Assembly: GCF_031453995.1 (NCBI RefSeq)
Contig: NZ_JAVDPZ010000009.1
Coordinates: 62,001-126,000, forward strand
Reading direction: 5' to 3'
From: Nitrobacter vulgaris
GTDB taxonomy: Bacteria > Pseudomonadota > Alphaproteobacteria > Rhizobiales > Xanthobacteraceae
Length of the DNA: 64,000 nt
Below the pieces are notes generated by a model. It saw only the letters and a program-made list of their open reading frames with translations, had not been told where the DNA came from and did no database searches. A program made the position numbers and the translations under genes. This document shows, piece after piece, positions 8,611 through 16,196 of the stretch. The stretch's first letter is position 1. The number at the start of each line of letters is the position of its first letter.

Positions 8611-8901
8611 CTATGCGGCCCGCATGGTGTTCAGCGCGGCGAACGCTCCCGCCATCAGCGCGCGCAGGCGGGACTTGGCGCTGGGCTTTTGCGCTGAGAT
8701 CCGGGGTGGCGCTCGTCGTTTCGGCAGATCGGCACCGCCGGCAAGATCCGAGATCACTCCGAGAAAGGCATGGTTGCGCCTCAACGTTTCTCGAGAAATC
8801 CGAACGGTGAAGACGACATGATCGTCGTCCGCCGCGATCGCGTCGATATCCGTCTGCAGTAGAACATCGGCTAGATCCTCGACTCGCGCGGTGCCGATCA
8901 T
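8611..8901 (-). CDS. Hypothetical island protein (96 aa)
   Basis: A 96-residue protein of unknown function. The first 60 residues (ARVEDLADVLLQTDIDAIAA, then HVVFTVRISRETLRRNHAFL) look like an alpha/beta fold; the last 30 are basic and alanine-rich (AQKPSAKSRLRALMAGAFAA). Its ATG overlaps the stop of the upstream gene by four bases (ATGA), showing coupled translation, and a strong terminator follows it. There is no recognisable catalytic motif. Confidence 0.62.
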   Translation of the reverse strand: MIGTARVEDLADVLLQTDIDAIAADDDHVVFTVRISRETLRRNHAFLGVISDLAGGADLPKRRAPPRISAQKPSAKSRLRALMAGAFAALNTMRAA

Positions 8902-9293
8902 ATCCGCACCTCAGTGAAGCACTCGAGAAATCCGTGGGATGACTCGTCGTCCTCCTGCTCTGCCTCGCCTCCGTGCTCCAACTCGTCGCCCTCGGCGTCG
9001 TCCTGAAGGCTCGAACTAAGCTCATAGCCCGCAAGGTTCGGCTCGGTGTCTCCACCGTCCTCGAGATCCGGATCGCTTGCTTCCGCGTCGAGCGTGTCGA
9101 TCAACAATTCGATCAGTGCTTCCCGCTTTTTGCGAGACCATGCCTGAAAGAACTCTTCCGGCGTAACGTCAGTTTTGACGAATAGGCCGTCCTTGGCTTT
9201 TGCAGATTCGCTGGTGCGCGGATTTTTCGTCCGCTGCCTTATGGCGGATTTTGACTCGGACGCATGGCGCGCCCGCTGTGTAGATTTGGTCAT
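8898..9293 (-). CDS. Acidic-tailed hypothetical island protein
   Basis: About 131 residues from the ATG at 9293 (a TTG at 9320 would add nine residues). The N-terminus is basic (TKSTQRARHASESKSAIRQR); the middle has VTPEEFFQAWSRKKREALIE (about residues 43-62), which looks helical; the C-terminal 50 residues are strongly acidic (DLEDGGDTEPN, DDAEGDELEHGGEAEQEDDE). The charge segregation suggests binding to a basic protein or to DNA partners. It is the first gene of a two-gene unit with the 96-residue protein and starts beside the hairpin-rich region at 9327-9620. No function is recognised. Confidence 0.6.
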   Translation of the reverse strand: MTKSTQRARHASESKSAIRQRTKNPRTSESAKAKDGLFVKTDVTPEEFFQAWSRKKREALIELLIDTLDAEASDPDLEDGGDTEPNLAGYELSSSLQDDAEGDELEHGGEAEQEDDESSHGFLECFTEVRI

Positions 9294-9320
9294 GGGTTGC
9301 TCTTCAGTATGGCCGATCAA

Positions 9321-9686
9321 AGCCGCGCTGGTGACGGACCAGCAGCCGGGAGTTGATCGCCCGCTGAAGAGACGGGCCGGCGACTTTTAAGCCCGAAGGC
9401 TCTGGACATAGCGCACCGCTCCCGGCCATAATGGCCAGGTCGGCGCACCCGCCAAGGTGCAGCCAGCGCTGTCGAGCCCGCCAAGGCTCATTCCGCGCAA
9501 CGGAAACCCCGGCACCAACCGGTCTTCCGTCTCTTCAGTCCGGGCGATCAAACCCAACGGACATGCTCAACCGATTTGGTTAAGAAATCAACCCCGCGCG
9601 GGGCGCTTCCGCGTGTTCGGTGGACAGCGGGGCCTAATTATCCGATGCGCTCGACAGGAGTTAAGGGAGCAATCCAAGTTAGCGCA
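9321..9686. ncRNA. Hairpin-rich gene-free region, candidate structured RNA
   Basis: No protein gene is supported between the divergent flanking genes. Instead there are successive perfect short hairpins: GCTGG/CCAGC (9327-9343), GCCCG/CGGGC (9359-9377), AGCC-CGAA-GGCT (9390-9401), GGCCAT/ATGGCC (9424-9436), GCACC-CGCCAA-GGTGC (9445-9460), GAGCC-CGCCAA-GGCTC (9474-9489), TTCCG/CGGAA (9491-9505), CCGG-CACCAA-CCGG (9509-9522), and further AACC/GGTT and CCCCGCGCGGGG elements before 9610. Two loops are identical (CGCCAA). The strand of any transcript is not known. A structured leader, an sRNA or a protein-binding site array are all possible. Confidence 0.4.
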
Positions 9687-10070
9687 ATGAAACTTCCGGC
9701 ACCCGAAACCATAACGCCGACCACGCCGCTGAGGCTTGAGGTCGCGGCCGAACTCGGCTTCCCTGACGGGTCGATGTCCGCAGGGGCATTGCGTAGGCTT
9801 GCGGCCTCCGGGAAGCTCGCGCACGAGAAGATTGCCGGCAAATACTTCATCACGCTCGCAGCAATCGAGGAAATGAGAGCGTCATGTCGCGTCCGAGCAA
9901 AGGCCCCCGACTTGCCCTCCAAAGACCAAAAGACCGACAGCCAATCTGGGTCATCCGAGACGGACAGCGCACCCTCGGCACTGGATGCAATGAACGCGCT
10001 CGCCGAGGAGCTGATAGAGAGTTTGCAGACTAAGCCAACAACTCGGCCAAAGCTGCGACGGCGGTTTTAG
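9687..10070 (+). CDS. Excisionase-like DNA-binding protein (hypothetical)
   Basis: A 127-residue protein from the ATG at 9687. LRLEVAAELGFPDGSMSAGA (about 15-34), then LRRLAASGKLAHEKIAGKYF and ITLAAIEEMR, form a helix-turn-helix followed by a beta wing, as in excisionase-type proteins of rhizobial islands. The C-terminal 60 residues are low in complexity and polar, ending in a basic KLRRRF. The start is uncertain: an upstream in-frame alternative exists (9576), but that portion overlaps the hairpin region and has a different composition. It probably binds DNA; the target is unknown. It diverges from the acidic-tailed gene across the structured region. Confidence 0.55.
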   Translation: MKLPAPETITPTTPLRLEVAAELGFPDGSMSAGALRRLAASGKLAHEKIAGKYFITLAAIEEMRASCRVRAKAPDLPSKDQKTDSQSGSSETDSAPSALDAMNALAEELIESLQTKPTTRPKLRRRF

Positions 10071-10261
10071 ACCTCGCCTTCGGAAGCCATCCGCCGCCTG
10101 GTCGAGATCGGCGGAAGGCGAATGGCTAATTTCAATCCCGTTTCTCGGCGGCTTTCGATACCTTGGCGCCTAAATGGCCCGGGCGTTGGTTTTGTTCCGA
10201 GCAGGAAGCAGTAGCCGCGGGATGCAGGACGTCGAAGCGATGATCGGAAGGAAAGCCAGCG

Positions 10262-10750
10262 ATGAAATGGGCACTGGTCATGATAGCGATGGGGACGACG
10301 CCAATTCAAACAAATCTGGTCTATGATGACTTACAGGCCTGCTATGCCGCTGAAGAAAAGATCGCTGCTGAGTATGCCGATGTTTTCAATCAGTGGCTCA
10401 AGACGAACGGCGACACCAGCCTCGTTCCTCCATACGTAAAACAGCGCGTAATGCGCGGAATATGCACTCCTCATCAAAGTATCGTTTCCGCACAGAGTAT
10501 GGAAACTCCTCCAGCGCTGCGTTTGGAACCGAAGCAGCCGAACGCAATGGGCCAAAGTGATGGAGGCGACGTCGGCGACCCCGCTATGCAGAAGCAGGTG
10601 ATCAATCTGGTCGCAGCTCTGAAGAACATCAAGACGCTGGCGCAGGCCGCAAAGGACAGCGAAGATGTAGACGCGCTGCGGAAGAACTTCGAGATGGTCT
10701 CAACGCTCGTAGACAAGGCGCTGCCGGGGAGGCGCAAGAGGATGCGATGA
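10262..10750 (+). CDS. Hypothetical protein, two-part
   Basis: A 162-residue protein whose ATG follows GGAAAG. Residues 1-75 (MKWALVMIAMGTTPIQTNLV, then YDDLQACYAAEEKIAAEYAD) resemble small exported rhizobial proteins with a cysteine-bearing helix, although the signal peptide is weak. The C-terminal part (NIKTLAQAAKDSEDVDALRK, then FEMVSTLVDKALPG) resembles the C-terminus of the 87-residue protein at 34521 in island 2 (DIRTLARVALESEDTAVMKR, then LEMILLIVEKALPS). It may therefore be a fusion of two small island families. The stop overlaps the ATG of the next gene (ATGA). Confidence 0.6.
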   Translation: MKWALVMIAMGTTPIQTNLVYDDLQACYAAEEKIAAEYADVFNQWLKTNGDTSLVPPYVKQRVMRGICTPHQSIVSAQSMETPPALRLEPKQPNAMGQSDGGDVGDPAMQKQVINLVAALKNIKTLAQAAKDSEDVDALRKNFEMVSTLVDKALPGRRKRMR

Positions 10751-10986
10751 GTGATGATGAAGGCCAAGGCCAACCAGCAGAGCCGAGATCTCTTCACGAT
10801 CTGCCCGTTGATATCGCGATTAGGCTTCGCTGGGTGCTGCGCGACATTCGAGCGGGTCGCTTAAAGCTGCTCACCCCCTCGAGCGATGATTTGAGGTCGC
10901 TTGCAGAGCTCGGTTTGATCAGCGTGGATAACGATCAGATCGTCCTGACGGAAGCAGCGAACCTGGCGATTGGCAGCCCTGAATAG
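10747..10986 (+). CDS. 79-residue island protein, copy 1
   Basis: A small soluble protein, LHDLPVDIAIRLRWVLRDIR then SSDDLRSLAELGLISVDNDQ and IVLTEAANLAIGS. The pattern resembles a winged-helix-like small domain, but I recognise no named family. A near-identical copy sits at 33339 in island 2. It overlaps the upstream gene by four bases. Its TAG stop codon lies inside the start of a hairpin repeat (AATAGAAAACCCCGCC), as does that of the copy in island 2, so gene and repeat have moved together. Confidence 0.68.
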   Translation: MSDDEGQGQPAEPRSLHDLPVDIAIRLRWVLRDIRAGRLKLLTPSSDDLRSLAELGLISVDNDQIVLTEAANLAIGSPE

Positions 10987-11008
10987 AAAACCCCGCCGGA
11001 GCGGGCTT
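10982..11008. repeat. Hairpin repeat R1 (AATAGAAAACCCCGCCGGAGCGGG)
   Basis: First copy of the recurring element. It has a CCCGC-CGGA-GCGGG stem-loop preceded by AATAGAAAA, whose TAG is the stop codon of the 79-residue gene. Read on the minus strand the hairpin is followed by a T-rich tract (GTTTTCTATT), so it would terminate leftward transcription best; in the plus direction it may still stabilise the mRNA 3' end. Confidence 0.7.
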
Positions 11009-11161
11009 GTCTGCCGGAACGCAACAAGAGCCATAGGTGGCAAAGCGGAAGCTGGCGAGGAACGGGGGAACGAAAAGCCCTCGATCTTTGTAATGCAATG
11101 TGAATGGAACAAAACAGCATATTTCGATTTAATTTGCGTCAACTGAACCCGGAGCAATCAA

Positions 11162-11386
11162 ATGAAAACGGCGCTCAAAGCTTTATCGGCAGCGGCCTTT
11201 GCCGTCCTCATTGCCTCCCCTGCTCTGGCTTGCAACGGCGGTGGAAATTGCGAAAACGCACCCGGCCAACTTAAACATGGGGTGCATGGAGCGCCTGGAC
11301 CAATTGTCGGCGCGGCGGGCCTTCCGATTCTGGCCGTCGGTTATGGCGTTTACTGGCTGGTGAGACGTCGACGCAAGTCCGCCTGA
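11162..11386 (+). CDS. Small exported membrane-anchored protein
   Basis: A 74-residue protein with an N-terminal signal peptide (TALKALSAAAFAVLIASPAL, cleavage after ALA at about residue 23), a short cysteine-containing segment (CNGGGNCENAPGQ), and a C-terminal hydrophobic helix (IVGAAGLPILAVGYGVYWLV) ended by basic RRRRKS. It looks like a small periplasmic or inner-membrane protein with the charged tail in the cytoplasm. The two cysteines could pair or bind metal. It lies between two copies of the hairpin repeat and is absent from the equivalent position in island 2. Confidence 0.55.
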   Translation: MKTALKALSAAAFAVLIASPALACNGGGNCENAPGQLKHGVHGAPGPIVGAAGLPILAVGYGVYWLVRRRRKSA

Positions 11387-11897
11387 TATTGCGGAAGCAC
11401 GGATAGCTTGATTTCAAGGCTGCAAACTTCTGTGACTGCCAATCCGGGAACCGAACCCTAAGCATCGGTTCACCGACGGGAACAGCCTCCATGCTGCCCG
11501 TCTCGGGACCCCAGAGCCCGTCGGCGGGCTCGCGCTTTGCGGGGGCACAGTTTATCTCTGAGAACGGCGGTGGCGCCGGCGTCCGGCTCCGGAAACGCTG
11601 ACATTCACGGCTGCCGTGACGAAAAAAATTGCAACCAGGGGTTCAAAAAGCGGCGGCCCGAACGTCTCACTATAGAGGGCGCGGACTGCTGGCCTATTTG
11701 CCCGGCCTCGCGACGTCATTGAAATAAGACCGCGCCGGAGCAGGGTTCAGTGCTTCTGAGCCGCGGCCAACCCAGATCATCTCATCAGCTATCCGGAACC
11801 GCCCCTCGACCCGGTTGAAGCCATTCGGAACGGTCTTCCGCCACATGCGTTTTGCTGAGGTGTGTCACGATGTCTGAACGCGCTTTGGAGAACGATC
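11387..11897. other. Gene-free leader region with hairpins
   Basis: There is no supported gene in these 511 bp. They hold a perfect hairpin GAGCCCG-TCGG-CGGGCTC (11514-11531) with a stable tetraloop, the hairpin repeat copy at 11721-11750, and a 150-bp segment up to the PepSY-like gene that is closely matched at 33590-33768 in island 2 (for example ATGTCTGAACGCGCTTTGGA at both places). The segment before 11721 has no counterpart in island 2. Confidence 0.5.
11721..11750. repeat. Hairpin repeat R3 (degenerate)
   Basis: GAAATAAGACCGCGCCGGAGCAGGGTTCAG followed by TGCTTCTGAGCCGCGGC. It matches the copy at 33573 (AAATAGAAAACCCCGCCGGAGCAGGGTTCTG) plus the same downstream sequence, so it marks the left edge of the segment shared by the two islands. 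Confidence 0.6.
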
Positions 11898-12191
11898 ATG
11901 CGAAATAATCTGTTTCCCGCCGCAGCTTTGGTCATGATCGGATTCACTGTTCCCGCGTCGGCAGCCGACATTGGCTACGTTCAGGAACCGGTGTCCGAGA
12001 TCTACACCCAGGCTGGACCGCTGCCGCTTCAGGCGGCTGTCGATATCGCCAACGGAATCGGTCTGGTTTCCGTGTCAAACACAAACAAATGGGGCAATGA
12101 GTGGCAGGTCGAGGGCTATGACATTGCCGGAAGCTATATGGAAGTCGATGTTGATGCGCGCACCGGCGCGATCGTAAACGTCGATAGGTGA
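11898..12191 (+). CDS. Secreted PepSY-like protein, copy 1
   Basis: A 97-residue protein from the ATG at 11898, chosen because TTGGAGAACGATC places a ribosome binding site before it; longer frames lack one. It has a signal peptide (MRNNLFPAAALVMIGFTVPA, cleavage after ASA near residue 23) and a mature part with AVDIANGIGLVSVSNTNKWG then YMEVDVDARTGAIVNVDR. The 'EVDVDARTGAIV' ending is the PepSY-fold signature. PepSY proteins are periplasmic and often inhibit proteases or sense envelope state; the specific role here is unknown. The copy at 33769 in island 2 differs at 6 of 97 residues. Confidence 0.75.
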   Translation: MRNNLFPAAALVMIGFTVPASAADIGYVQEPVSEIYTQAGPLPLQAAVDIANGIGLVSVSNTNKWGNEWQVEGYDIAGSYMEVDVDARTGAIVNVDR

Positions 12192-12272
12192 CGTCGGTCG
12201 CAGGTGTCCAAGTCAGGCTGAAAAAACGACCGATATCGATCGATGAGCAAGGTCGAAAGAGGTGCAGCTCCC

Positions 12273-12304
12273 GAAATAGAAAACCCTGCCGAAGCGGGGG
12301 TTCT
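12273..12304. repeat. Hairpin repeat R4
   Basis: GAAATAGAAAACCCTGCCGAAGCGGGGGTTC: the same element with a slightly decayed stem. It lies 80 bp after the PepSY-like gene, at the position where island 2 has the more eroded copy at 34143. Confidence 0.6.
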
Positions 12305-12486
12305 TGTGAGAATCTCTAGCGACCCACAGAATCGCCTCGGGGCTAGCTCGTTCCAACACCTCGTCGGCGAGCGTGGGATCGCCAGCCTTGTAGCGGAGCC
12401 AAACTTCCCGAACCTCGATTCCCGCGCAAAACCTCTAGAGCCGGACGGTTCCTTGGCTGGGGCTGCCTATTGCATCACTTGACTTA

Positions 12487-12512
12487 GCCCGTCCTTACTG
12501 GCGGGCCTTTTC
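12487..12512 (+). terminator. Terminator-like hairpin T1
   Basis: GCCCG, ten-base loop, CGGGC, then CTTTTC. A five-base-pair stem with a short T-tract in the plus direction. First of three in 280 bp. Confidence 0.55.
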
Positions 12513-12590
12513 TTTGAAACTACCTCCCCGCCACGTGCATTATTCATTCGGACCGGTTGATCGCTTGGTACGGCAGATCCCGGTCCCGAA

Positions 12591-12624
12591 AGGCCCGCTT
12601 CTCCCCCGATTCCAGCGGGCCTTT
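12591..12624 (+). terminator. Rho-independent terminator T2
   Basis: AGGCCCGCT, 14-base loop, AGCGGGCCT then TTC: a nine-base-pair perfect stem. The sequence 50 bases upstream (CGGACCGGTTGATC) is similar to that upstream of T3, so T2 and T3 belong to a duplicated unit. Confidence 0.72.
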
Positions 12625-12726
12625 CGTTGGCCGCTCTTTGCGCAAGCCGGAACAACTTTCATCCAATCATATTGAATCGCCGGAACGGTCGATCATTCTC
12701 GCCCGTGTGATCTCCGAACCCGAATT

Positions 12727-12763
12727 GGCCCGCTGCTCCTTCACGACTCCAGCGGGCCTTTTT
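12727..12763 (+). terminator. Rho-independent terminator T3
   Basis: GGCCCGCT, 16-base loop ending in ACTCC, AGCGGGCC then TTTTT. The stem is perfect and the T-tract is the best of the three. The upstream box is CGGAACGGTCGATC (12681-12694). No open frame precedes it on the plus strand, so it would end a small untranslated RNA or stop read-through before the convergent gene at 13053. Confidence 0.78.
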
Positions 12764-13052
12764 GCAGCTTCGGCGCTCTTACCTCCGCCTTCGAATCCGG
12801 TGGGAAACTGGCGGATTCTTTTGTGCCGGCCAAAGATTCGCAAGGAACGCCCTTCCCGTCCGTGCATTGTCCAGAAGACGGAGAAATACCCCCCACATTC
12901 CTTCGTCCTGCCCCTGCAGCCCGTCGATGACCCCCACGTCGGCGGGCTCGCGCATTTAATCGGCACTGCGCAGCCGCTTCAGCGTGAACTCGGCTCACCG
13001 CCGACAGCTCTCGCTAACCTTCGACAATGTACGCCGCGGCCGGTTGCGCATG

Positions 13053-13718
13053 TCATGCCGCCATCCGCTGCGCGCGGATTTTCTCTCGGCGCCGCCGATC
13101 AGCCTTCTGCATTTCCATAACCTCGTCCCACGTGGCCTGTGACACTGTCGGCGGCTTCACCATCTTGCGCGCGGATTTTTTCAGTTTGACCGGTTGTGGG
13201 GCGAACGGCGATCCGAGGATTTGGGTTAGCCTCCACCTGAGCGCGTCTTCGAGATGATCCTGCAGGCCAAGATCGCTCAGCGTCCGCAAGATTTCCAAGA
13301 GCGGCACGCGATCCAACGCCTCGAGCCAGGCCAAGCCGCGATTGGTCCATACATCATGAAGGCAAAATGAGACCGCCCTCATGATCGGCAGCGTCAACGC
13401 TTCCGGACCATTCGTCGTCTCGGCGATCGAGCGCAAGAGCAGTATGACTCGATCCGCGCCGCGGATGGAAAAGCGCCCCGGATCAAAGCTGCAAAGCAGG
13501 TCCGCGCGCCAAAGTATGCGCTGAAGGTACATGCGCTCGTCTCGGCCGAGATCGGGAATCTCCAGAGCGTCCAGAATAGATTGTAACCGCGTCACAAATT
13601 CTTTGCGCTGATGGGGTTCCGGCTTCGGCGGACCGAACTCCTCCTGCGCGCGCGGACGGCCGCGAGGGACAGGCATGTCATCGTCGCCGTCATCGTCGAC
13701 AATTTTTCTTTTGCCCAT
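13053..13718 (-). CDS. Conserved hypothetical protein downstream of tape measure
   Basis: A 221-residue soluble protein from the ATG at 13718 (a GTG directly before it is an alternative). The N-terminus is disordered and acidic (KRKIVDDDGDDDMPVPRGRP); the middle is helical (VTRLQSILDALEIPDLGRDE, then LQRILWRADLLCSFDPGRFS); the C-terminus is basic (KLKKSARKMVKPPT, ADRRRREKIRAQRMAA). I do not recognise it. It is the last gene of the minus-strand phage module, 163 bp after the tape-measure gene, so a structural or assembly role is plausible but unproven. Confidence 0.6.
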   Translation of the reverse strand: MGKRKIVDDDGDDDMPVPRGRPRAQEEFGPPKPEPHQRKEFVTRLQSILDALEIPDLGRDERMYLQRILWRADLLCSFDPGRFSIRGADRVILLLRSIAETTNGPEALTLPIMRAVSFCLHDVWTNRGLAWLEALDRVPLLEILRTLSDLGLQDHLEDALRWRLTQILGSPFAPQPVKLKKSARKMVKPPTVSQATWDEVMEMQKADRRRREKIRAQRMAA

Positions 13719-13881
13719 CACGATTCCCGAAGTCGGTCGCGAGCCCGGCGGTTACATCCGCCGCTCGGGCCCGCGACGTCGGCTCTCAATTTCCGGTTGG
13801 CGGCGGCCTCGCAAAGCACCGCCAACTGGACTCCCGCACCGCGCAACCGGGTACTGTCGTGCGCGCGGCACCCGGGATTTC

Positions 13882-15858
13882 TCATTTGTCGGTCGTGTTG
13901 TGATCGCCGGAGAAGAACTGGCTTGAACCGTCGGCGGCCGGCGCCTGGGTCGGGAACGAATACCAGGATTGGCTCATCGCCTGGGCCAGCGTCTTGCCGT
14001 CGAGATTGATCGTCAGCGCCAACGGCGCCAGCTTGGCTTGCGGAGCTGCGTTGCCGGCTTGTTTAGCGATCCGCCGCTCATAGCGTTCGCCGGCGGTCTC
14101 GTGCTTCTCGGCCGCCTGGCTTTTGAGCATGCCAACGACAGCGGCAAGCAGACTAGGATCACCGGCGTGCTTTTCCTCATATCGGGCGCCGGGCTTCCCG
14201 CTGGCCGTGCTGCCGCCCAGGTATTGCTCGGCGATGCCCCCGACACCGCCGACGATGCCGCCACCGATCGCGCCCCCGAGAGCCCCCCCTGGGCCGCCGA
14301 GGGCACCCCAAACACCGCCGGCGAACGCTCCTTCGAGCGCCCTCGTTCCAATCTTGGAGGCCGCGCCAGGCTTGCTGGTGCCAGGCAAAATTCCGCGTAG
14401 GCCGTCCAGCACTGCCTTGAAGTCTCTCAGTCCACCGTTGACAGCCGGCAAGACCGTCATGCCCAGCTCTCCCATCGTGACGTTGAATTCCTGCAACGTC
14501 GTTCGCGCCTGTTGGGCTGTGGACCCTTTGGCGTAGTCGGGAAGAAACGAGCTGTAGCGATTTTTGAATTCGGATGAGTTCATTTCCTTGCGCATCGCGA
14601 GGATTTGCTCATGCACGGCTGGATTGGCGAGCAAAGCGAAGCCGCCGCCACCTTGCGCACCGAATAGTGCTCTTTCATAAGCGGCACGCTTTTCGATCGG
14701 GATGCCTTTCGCACGATCACCAGCGATGTCCAACATCTTGAAGATGTCCGGCTTGCCATCGGTGAACCAGGTCGGCTTGTGATTGCCGTCGATTAGGCCG
14801 AACGCCGTGAGCGCTTCCTCGTGTTTCCTGAATGCCAGTTTCGACATCATGCTGGTGCCGGGCATCGCCCGCAGCGCCATTTCCCGCAGCCACGTTCCTG
14901 ACTTCGTCGACGTCGCACCTGATCGCGTGAGAGCCGTTCCCAACAACAGCGTATCCATCGGATCGAGATCGAGTCCGGATCTCAGCAGCGGGACGGCATA
15001 GCCGGCGGCGCGCTCGATCGAGGACAACGATGACGGGTTTGACGTCGACAAATAGGCAAATCCGGGCGCAAGCTTTCTGATTTCGTTTGGCGTCAACGCG
15101 CCGGCCATGTGGGCCAGGCCGATGAACGACTTCATCGACTCTGCGAGACTTGAACCCTTCGCCAACGCTTCTTTTGAGGCGGTTTCGAGCATGTCAGGCA
15201 AAACATCCAGGCCCTTTCCTGGCGTTCCCTGGAACATGCGCGTCGATGTCAGTGCGGCCTCGCCCACATCGTGAATGTTATATCCCGCTGCGATCATTGC
15301 CTCTTGCAAGGCGCCGCGCATTCGCTTGTTGGTGGGGCCGTCTTTCTGATCCTGGCCGGAGTGATAGATCAGTTGCCAAATGTACTTCTCCATTTCGGCG
15401 GCTTGGTAGATGCCATACCCGAGCACGCCGGCCCCAGCCATCGCGGCGTTACTGCCGAAACGGACATGACCGCCGCCCGGGATGGACATGCCTGGGCCAG
15501 AGATGTGAGCGCCGCCGCCCCGAAGCCATCCAGGCTGACCCCGTCCGCCGTGACCACCACCGCCGGGGACGACAGCGGGCAGACCTAACGCCGCCCTGGC
15601 ATTCGCCGCCGTAGCGCCACCGATTGCCTTCCGAGCCGCGGCCGCATTTGCCGCAACATCACCCCAAGCCCTCGCCAGGCCGTCCGTCTCGGCGATCGCA
15701 GCCCCCATACCCATTGGCTTCGTGATTAGGGCGAGGTTCTTGCGCGCCTTGTCGACCGCGAGGTTGATCTCGCGGATCTGGCGTAGGATCTGGGTGAGCG
15801 CCGGCGATGCCTGGTTGATGATTTTGAAAACTGCGCCGACTTCGAAACTGGTGATCAC
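13882..15858 (-). CDS. Phage tail tape-measure-like protein
   Basis: A 658-residue protein from a GTG at 15858, chosen because GGAGG lies eight bases upstream and the GTGA overlaps the previous stop. Longer open sequence upstream is the other frame of the preceding gene. It begins VITSFEVGAVFKIINQASPA, then LTQILRQIREINLAVDKA, the helical start of tape-measure proteins. A glycine-rich hydrophobic block (AGVLGYGIYQAAEMEKYIWQ) lies near residue 140, and GGVWGALGGPGGALGGAIGG near residue 520 is a typical membrane-inserting segment. Tape measures set tail length (about 0.15 nm per residue, so near 100 nm if used whole). No other tail gene is recognised in this island. Confidence 0.78.
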   Translation of the reverse strand: MITSFEVGAVFKIINQASPALTQILRQIREINLAVDKARKNLALITKPMGMGAAIAETDGLARAWGDVAANAAAARKAIGGATAANARAALGLPAVVPGGGGHGGRGQPGWLRGGGAHISGPGMSIPGGGHVRFGSNAAMAGAGVLGYGIYQAAEMEKYIWQLIYHSGQDQKDGPTNKRMRGALQEAMIAAGYNIHDVGEAALTSTRMFQGTPGKGLDVLPDMLETASKEALAKGSSLAESMKSFIGLAHMAGALTPNEIRKLAPGFAYLSTSNPSSLSSIERAAGYAVPLLRSGLDLDPMDTLLLGTALTRSGATSTKSGTWLREMALRAMPGTSMMSKLAFRKHEEALTAFGLIDGNHKPTWFTDGKPDIFKMLDIAGDRAKGIPIEKRAAYERALFGAQGGGGFALLANPAVHEQILAMRKEMNSSEFKNRYSSFLPDYAKGSTAQQARTTLQEFNVTMGELGMTVLPAVNGGLRDFKAVLDGLRGILPGTSKPGAASKIGTRALEGAFAGGVWGALGGPGGALGGAIGGGIVGGVGGIAEQYLGGSTASGKPGARYEEKHAGDPSLLAAVVGMLKSQAAEKHETAGERYERRIAKQAGNAAPQAKLAPLALTINLDGKTLAQAMSQSWYSFPTQAPAADGSSQFFSGDHNTTDK

Positions 15859-16196
15859 TGGGTGGCCTCCGAGTTTCCGACCGTAACTCGTTCGATTTCG
15901 ACCTTGCACCGGGCGACCGTTGCGACAAAGGACTCTGCAATCGAGGTGGCGACCTCGGTACCGAGCGAGCCCTCGAGGCGCACCTTCATTCGTTCGCGGA
16001 CGGTGACGAGGTGCGCAAACATTTGTTCCTGCGACGCGCCGACGAACAGCAATGCCATGTCCGCGGCTGACGCGACGCAACGGTCGATAAATTTTCCATC
16101 TGACTCACCTCCACCCGCAGCCAGTTTTGCTTCGGCAAGAGCCACCTTGGCGTCGATCCGATCGAGGGCGCGCTCTATCCGGGCGATCGCCGTCAT
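15855..16196 (-). CDS. Small helical phage-module protein
   Basis: A 113-residue, mostly helical protein (AIARIERALDRIDAKVALAE; VTVRERMKVRLEGSLGTEVA). It overlaps both neighbours by four bases, so it is translated as part of a coupled chain between the protease-like and tape-measure genes. In long-tailed phages the genes just before the tape measure are tail assembly chaperones; the position fits that role but I see no frameshift signal or family signature. Function unassigned. Confidence 0.58.
   Translation of the reverse strand: MTAIARIERALDRIDAKVALAEAKLAAGGGESDGKFIDRCVASAADMALLFVGASQEQMFAHLVTVRERMKVRLEGSLGTEVATSIAESFVATVARCKVEIERVTVGNSEATQ

Larger units (their letters stand above)
12192..13052. 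other. Gene-free region with three same-strand terminators
   Basis: There is no supported gene in 861 bp. It holds the hairpin repeat copy at 12273-12304, three plus-strand terminator-like hairpins (listed separately), and near 12960 a remnant of a small minus-strand gene whose last residues read EFTLKRLRSAD before a stop, matching the end of a decayed gene at 36319. The first 90 bp after the PepSY-like gene are shared with island 2. Confidence 0.5.

Noticed and set aside
9424..9505. Regular hairpins as a CRISPR or integron attC array
   Set aside because: The stems differ in sequence, there are no constant-length spacers, and there is no cas or integron integrase gene nearby.
12243..12482. 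Plus-strand 79-codon frame after the PepSY-like gene
   Set aside because: It begins in the segment shared with island 2, but the reading is not conserved there beyond the first few codons, and it runs through a hairpin repeat.
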